This document shows positions 60,968 through 64,000 of a DNA stretch of 64,000 bases, one piece after another. Position 1 is the first letter of the stretch, and every line of letters begins with the position of its first letter. A program made the position numbers and the translations under genes. The notes beneath the pieces were generated by a model, which saw only the letters and a program-made list of their open reading frames with translations, did not search any database and was not told where the DNA came from. Source of the DNA: Grifola frondosa (taxonomy: Eukaryota; Basidiomycota; Agaricomycetes; Polyporales; Grifolaceae); NCBI GenBank assembly GCA_001683735.1, contig LUGG01000031.1, forward strand, positions 124,001 to 188,000, written 5' to 3'.

Positions 60968-62921
60968 ACGACAGGAGGGCGGGAGTGAACCATTCGATGC
61001 CTCAATTGCAAGTAATGATGCACCTTTGATCTCCCCAGAGGCATCTTCAGTTGAGAACCTTGAGGATACAGCTGCAGCGCTGGGTGCTGACGACGTGGAC
61101 AAGGACAAGGATGCTATGGTTGACTTGCCTGATTTGGATGTGACAGCTGTCCCCGAAGCGCCAGACGCCGAGACGGTTGCCGCTGAGAGCTCTTCAATGG
61201 CACAGCCATTCCTCGAACACGTTGCCGGTGCGACGGGTGGAATCAATTTATTGATGAGCTTGAAGGACCGGTATGTTGAGGATAAGTTCTTCAAGGATAT
61301 CTTGAACAATCCGAAGCACTTCAAGAATTTTCACATCAACGATGGGTTAGTATTCATCAAGGACCGACAACAAGAACTGTTGTGCATACCTCAGATCCTC
61401 GTCAACGGACGAAGCGCTCGCGAGATTGTAATCACGCACGCACACTCTCTGCTCGCTCATCTCGGCCCCTACAAGACATTGGGATTGTTGCGGGACCATG
61501 TCTGGTGGAAGACTATGTCCACGGACGTTCAAAAATACTGCGATACTTGTCCCACCTGCCGTAGGAGTAAACCGAGCAACCAGAAACCCTACGGGCTCCT
61601 GAATCCTCTCCCCATTCCAAGTGCACCGTGGGAGGCCATAGGAATGGATTTCGTTGGGCCTCTGCCTGAATCTAAAAATCGGGATGGCAGCTTTGATGCT
61701 ATTACCACAGTTATTGACTTGCTCACCGGTATGGTCCATCTCGTGCCCAGCCGCACGAACTATAACGCACGGCAGGTAGCCGAGCTAGTCTTCGCAGAAG
61801 TGTACAAACACCACGGGCTGCCTCGTTCGATAGTGAGCGATCGTGACGTCTTGTTCACGAGTCTATTCTGGACTCACCTGCACAAGTTAATTGGCGTCGA
61901 GTTGCGCATGTCGAGTGCATATCATCCGCAGTCCGACGGTTCCACCGAGCGGGCTAATCGGACCATTGGCCAGATGCTTCGGCAGTGCATAGGTCCTAGC
62001 CAGCATGACTGGGTCGCCAAGCTCCCTGCGATCGAGTTTGCGATCAACTTAGCTCGATCGGACAGTACCGGGTACGCACCTTTTTTTCTGAACACTGGTC
62101 GCATGCCCCGATCAATGATCTGGGATCACGCGTCCGCTGACGAGTACCCAGGTGTTCGAGCCTATGCGCAAAAGGTTAAGTATGCGGTTATGACCGCGCA
62201 CGATAGCATCCTAGCCGCGCGTGTTAAGCAGACTCGGGACGCTAATCGTCGGCGTCGACCCGCTCCGTTCGACGTTGACGATCTTGTGTACATCTCGACC
62301 ACCAACATTTCTCTGCCTAAGGGGTTAGCGCGAAAACTCGCCCCAAAATTTATTGGTCCTTACCTGATCACCAAAAATTTCGGCAATAACTCATACCGAA
62401 TTGCCCTTCCGAGCGACTTGAAACGGCGTGGAATTCACGACGTTTTTCATGCGTCGTTATTGCGTATTCACGAGCCTAATGACGACCGGCTCTTCCCTGG
62501 TCGGTTGGCCAGCCAAGTAGCTGAACTCGAAGATCAGGACCAGGAGTGGGCCATTGACAAGTTTATTACTCACCGCGGGACTGGCGAGAAAGCCGTCTTT
62601 GAGGCGCTGTGGAAGTCGGGAGACCGGACTTGGGTCCCGTATTCGTCAATCGCTCACCTTGCCGCACTGAAGGCATATTTTGAGGTGGCCGGTGTTCGGA
62701 CCATCGGCGAGCTGGGCGAAGGGACCGGTAAACCTCCCGCCGATGACCCCCAGATTTATCTGGGCGGCCTTGACATCCGTCCGTCTGGCGCAAATTTTCA
62801 TCGCCCACCTATAAAGGCAAGGCGGTCAGCGCGGAAAAGTCAAGGCCTGGTTTGTTTACCTTCCCTCCATTCTCCCATTTCCCTGCCTCCTCACTCGCCT
62901 TCGCTCTCTCTCTCTCTCTGA
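60968..62921 (+). CDS. pol: Integrase with chromodomain-like C-terminus
   Basis: The acidic start (VENLEDTAAALGADDVDKDK) leads to the zinc-binding HHCC motif: ITHAHSLLAHLGPYKT with YCDTCPTCRRSK. The catalytic core has IGMDFVGPLPE, IVSDRDVLFTSLFW and AYHPQSDGSTERANR (DDE). The C-terminal DNA-binding part carries the GPY/F-like LAPKFIGPYLITKNFGNNSY. The block DVFHASLLRIHEPND follows, then a chromo-like stretch, EWAIDKFITHRGTGEKAVFE with ALWKSGDRTWVPYSSI. That tail supports a chromovirus-type assignment. The reading frame overlaps the preceding one near 60760-60967 and enters through a one-base change. It ends at 62921 in a CT-repeat stretch. Confidence 0.92.
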
Positions 62922-62971
62922 ACTCTGCTGCTCCCTACTCCCAGCTCTCTACTGTCCCTCCTGCTACGCCA

Positions 62972-63859
62972 ATGGCTACCCTCGTTCACAAGTATTTCCA
63001 CCGCCTCCCTGATGGCGACGTCGTCCTTCGTGACCCCACTACCGCTGTCTCCCATGTCTTCACGCCGTCGCAGCTCTTACTCTTCGCTGCGTTTGACCGC
63101 GAGCTCCGCGCTAGGCCGTTCGACCCATCCACTGGCCTTGCTCCTGGCGGATACGAGTCCTTCCAAGCCCTGTGGTCTAACGACGGAGACTGCATCTATC
63201 AGTTTGTTTTCTACGATTCGACGGACGCTACTCAGCTTGTGGCGGGCGAACCAATCCCGATCGATCTCATCGTTCCCGATGGCATCGACGCGTCGCGTGT
63301 TCGATCCAAGTACAGCGCGCGGGAGGAGCGCATCATGCATGGCGCCATGTTCTCCATGATCGAGCGTCAGCAGCAGCAGGACGAGTTTGTTGCCAAGAAG
63401 AAAGCGGAGAGGTTGGCGACGAAGAAGATGAAGGCCCTCGCGCGCATGAAGGACATCGCTGCTGGACGGGTCGGAGGACGTGGTCGTCCTGGAGGGCGCG
63501 GGCAGCGTGAAACAGCAGCGGCTCCCGTTGTCCAGGCGGCTCCGGCCGCGACAACAACTGCGGCGGCGGTCCCTCTTGAGGTCACAGCGCCGGCGGTGCC
63601 TCCCGATACTGCAATGATTATGGCGCCTGCTCCCGCCGCGGCCGAGGCGACGAGCCGCACCGACGCCAAGGCCAAGAAGGACCGACTCGAAGCCATCAAG
63701 CGCAAGTTCAAGGCGCGCAAGATAGGTGCTGACGCGTCGGTGGCTGCCACTGAAGGCCCCGAGGCCGGACCTTCGGGCCAGTCTTCCTTGCCGGGCGAGG
63801 CAGTCGCTGCCCCCGGCGCCGAGAAGGACGTCGAGATGGAGGAGTTAGTTGATTTGTAG
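62972..63859 (+). CDS. Extra retrotransposon ORF in the env position (ORF3, unknown function)
   Basis: A clean 295-codon frame lies between pol and the polypurine tract, 50 bp after the pol stop. The N-terminal half looks globular: MATLVHKYFHRLPDGDVVLR, FTPSQLLLFAAFDRELRARP, GGYESFQALWSNDGDCIYQF, PIPIDLIVPDGIDAS. The C-terminal half is a charged helix (EFVAKKKAERLATKKMKALA), an RGG-like tract (GGRGRPGGRGQR), an Ala/Pro-rich part and KKDRLEAIKRKFKARKIG. I see no signal peptide, membrane segment or furin-like site, so it is not envelope-like. The basic RG-rich half suggests nucleic-acid binding. I recognise no family. Confidence 0.8.
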   Translation: MATLVHKYFHRLPDGDVVLRDPTTAVSHVFTPSQLLLFAAFDRELRARPFDPSTGLAPGGYESFQALWSNDGDCIYQFVFYDSTDATQLVAGEPIPIDLIVPDGIDASRVRSKYSAREERIMHGAMFSMIERQQQQDEFVAKKKAERLATKKMKALARMKDIAAGRVGGRGRPGGRGQRETAAAPVVQAAPAATTTAAAVPLEVTAPAVPPDTAMIMAPAPAAAEATSRTDAKAKKDRLEAIKRKFKARKIGADASVAATEGPEAGPSGQSSLPGEAVAAPGAEKDVEMEELVDL

Positions 63860-63880
63860 AAGGCCGTCGTCACGACCTTC

Positions 63881-63890
63881 GGAGGGCGGA
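63881..63890 (+). other. Polypurine tract
   Basis: GGAGGGCGGA abuts the 3' LTR start TGTAGCG and is the expected plus-strand primer. A short inverted repeat (AAGG..GTCGTCACGAC..CTT) lies just upstream (63860-63880). Confidence 0.75.
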
Positions 63891-64000
63891 TGTAGCGCCA
63901 GCGAATCGGGTATTTCCTTTCTTAGACTTACGCTCTTTGCCGAGTATTTTCTCTCTTTTATTTCATCCCCTCTCAGTTTTCCTCTCGTCCCTCGGACGTC
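63891..64000 (+). repeat. 3' LTR, truncated by the window end
   Basis: The 110 bp available match 54617-54726 base for base. Confidence 0.95.

Larger units (their letters stand above)
54617..64000 (+). mobile_element. Ty3/Gypsy LTR retrotransposon (chromovirus-like), 3' LTR cut by window end
   Basis: Order: 5' LTR, gag, protease, reverse transcriptase, RNase H, integrase with chromodomain-like tail, extra ORF, polypurine tract, 3' LTR. RT-RNase H before integrase is the Ty3/Gypsy order. The first 110 bp of the two LTRs are identical (54617-54726 and 63891-64000), implying a young insertion. A 220-bp element with perfect TIRs sits in gag. Frame breaks occur near 55600, 58670, 59507 and 60960. 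They may be real decay, programmed shifts or assembly base loss as in nearby host genes. Internal length above 8.9 kb is large for the group, owing to the extra ORF, acidic and Pro/Ala linkers and the nested insertion. Confidence 0.95.

Noticed and set aside
62905..62921. CT dinucleotide run at the end of pol as a meaningful repeat
   Set aside because: Short, and part of the CT-rich leader before ORF3; only its closeness to the pol stop is notable.
62972..63859. Calling ORF3 an envelope gene
   Set aside because: No signal peptide, transmembrane helix or cleavage site; only the position fits.

Overview
The window is nuclear DNA of a basidiomycete fungus, most likely an Agaricomycete such as a wood-decay polypore. 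The evidence is dense small introns (mostly 50-70 bp, GT..AG), genes packed on both strands, and fungal gene families: an Opi1-type repressor, a two-finger SRE/Urbs1-type GATA factor, tail-anchored Ubc6, Cwc27, a Bud6/Aip3 N-terminal domain, double-BTB proteins and a chromodomain Ty3/Gypsy element. No CRISPR array, rRNA, tRNA or bacterial-type operon is seen.

Layout. 1-4184 (+): 3' part of an ABCC transporter. 5204-8281 (-): EF-hand MscS-like channel. 9303-13111 (+): two tandem, frame-broken double-BTB genes. 14829-15630 (+): ribosomal protein eL37. 15848-18488 (-): HAUS6-like augmin subunit. 20709-23692 (+): SRE/Urbs1-type iron regulator with GATA motifs upstream. 25267-27837 (+): Opi1-like repressor. 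28182-32281 (-): VPS9-domain Rab5 exchange factor. 32835-33956 (+): orphan five-exon gene. 34.5-36.3 kb and 39.5-41.0 kb: two diverged inverted copies of one unidentified sequence, flanking a short Bud6/Aip3 N-domain gene (38012-38717). 41805-44430 (+): NTF2-like protein. 44638-46672 (-): Cwc27. 46851-48149 (+): Ubc6. 48488-49309 (-): thymidylate kinase. 49.3-54.6 kb: gene-poor, with a hairpin cluster. 54617 to the window end: a Ty3/Gypsy chromovirus-like LTR retrotransposon with a 220-bp TIR element inside gag and an extra ORF between pol and the 3' LTR.

Most host genes are housekeeping and unrelated in pathway. Conserved single-copy genes (eL37, Ubc6, HAUS6, Opi1, VPS9, MscS, SRE) repeatedly show isolated one-base frame breaks, often at short homopolymers. 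This looks like consensus error in a long-read assembly. Frame breaks in the BTB genes and the retrotransposon should therefore not be read as pseudogenization without checking.

The less ordinary parts are the retrotransposon with its non-envelope-like ORF3 and nested TIR insertion, the inverted duplication around the Bud6-like gene, the GATA cluster upstream of the GATA repressor, and the hairpin trio at 50.9-51.0 kb.
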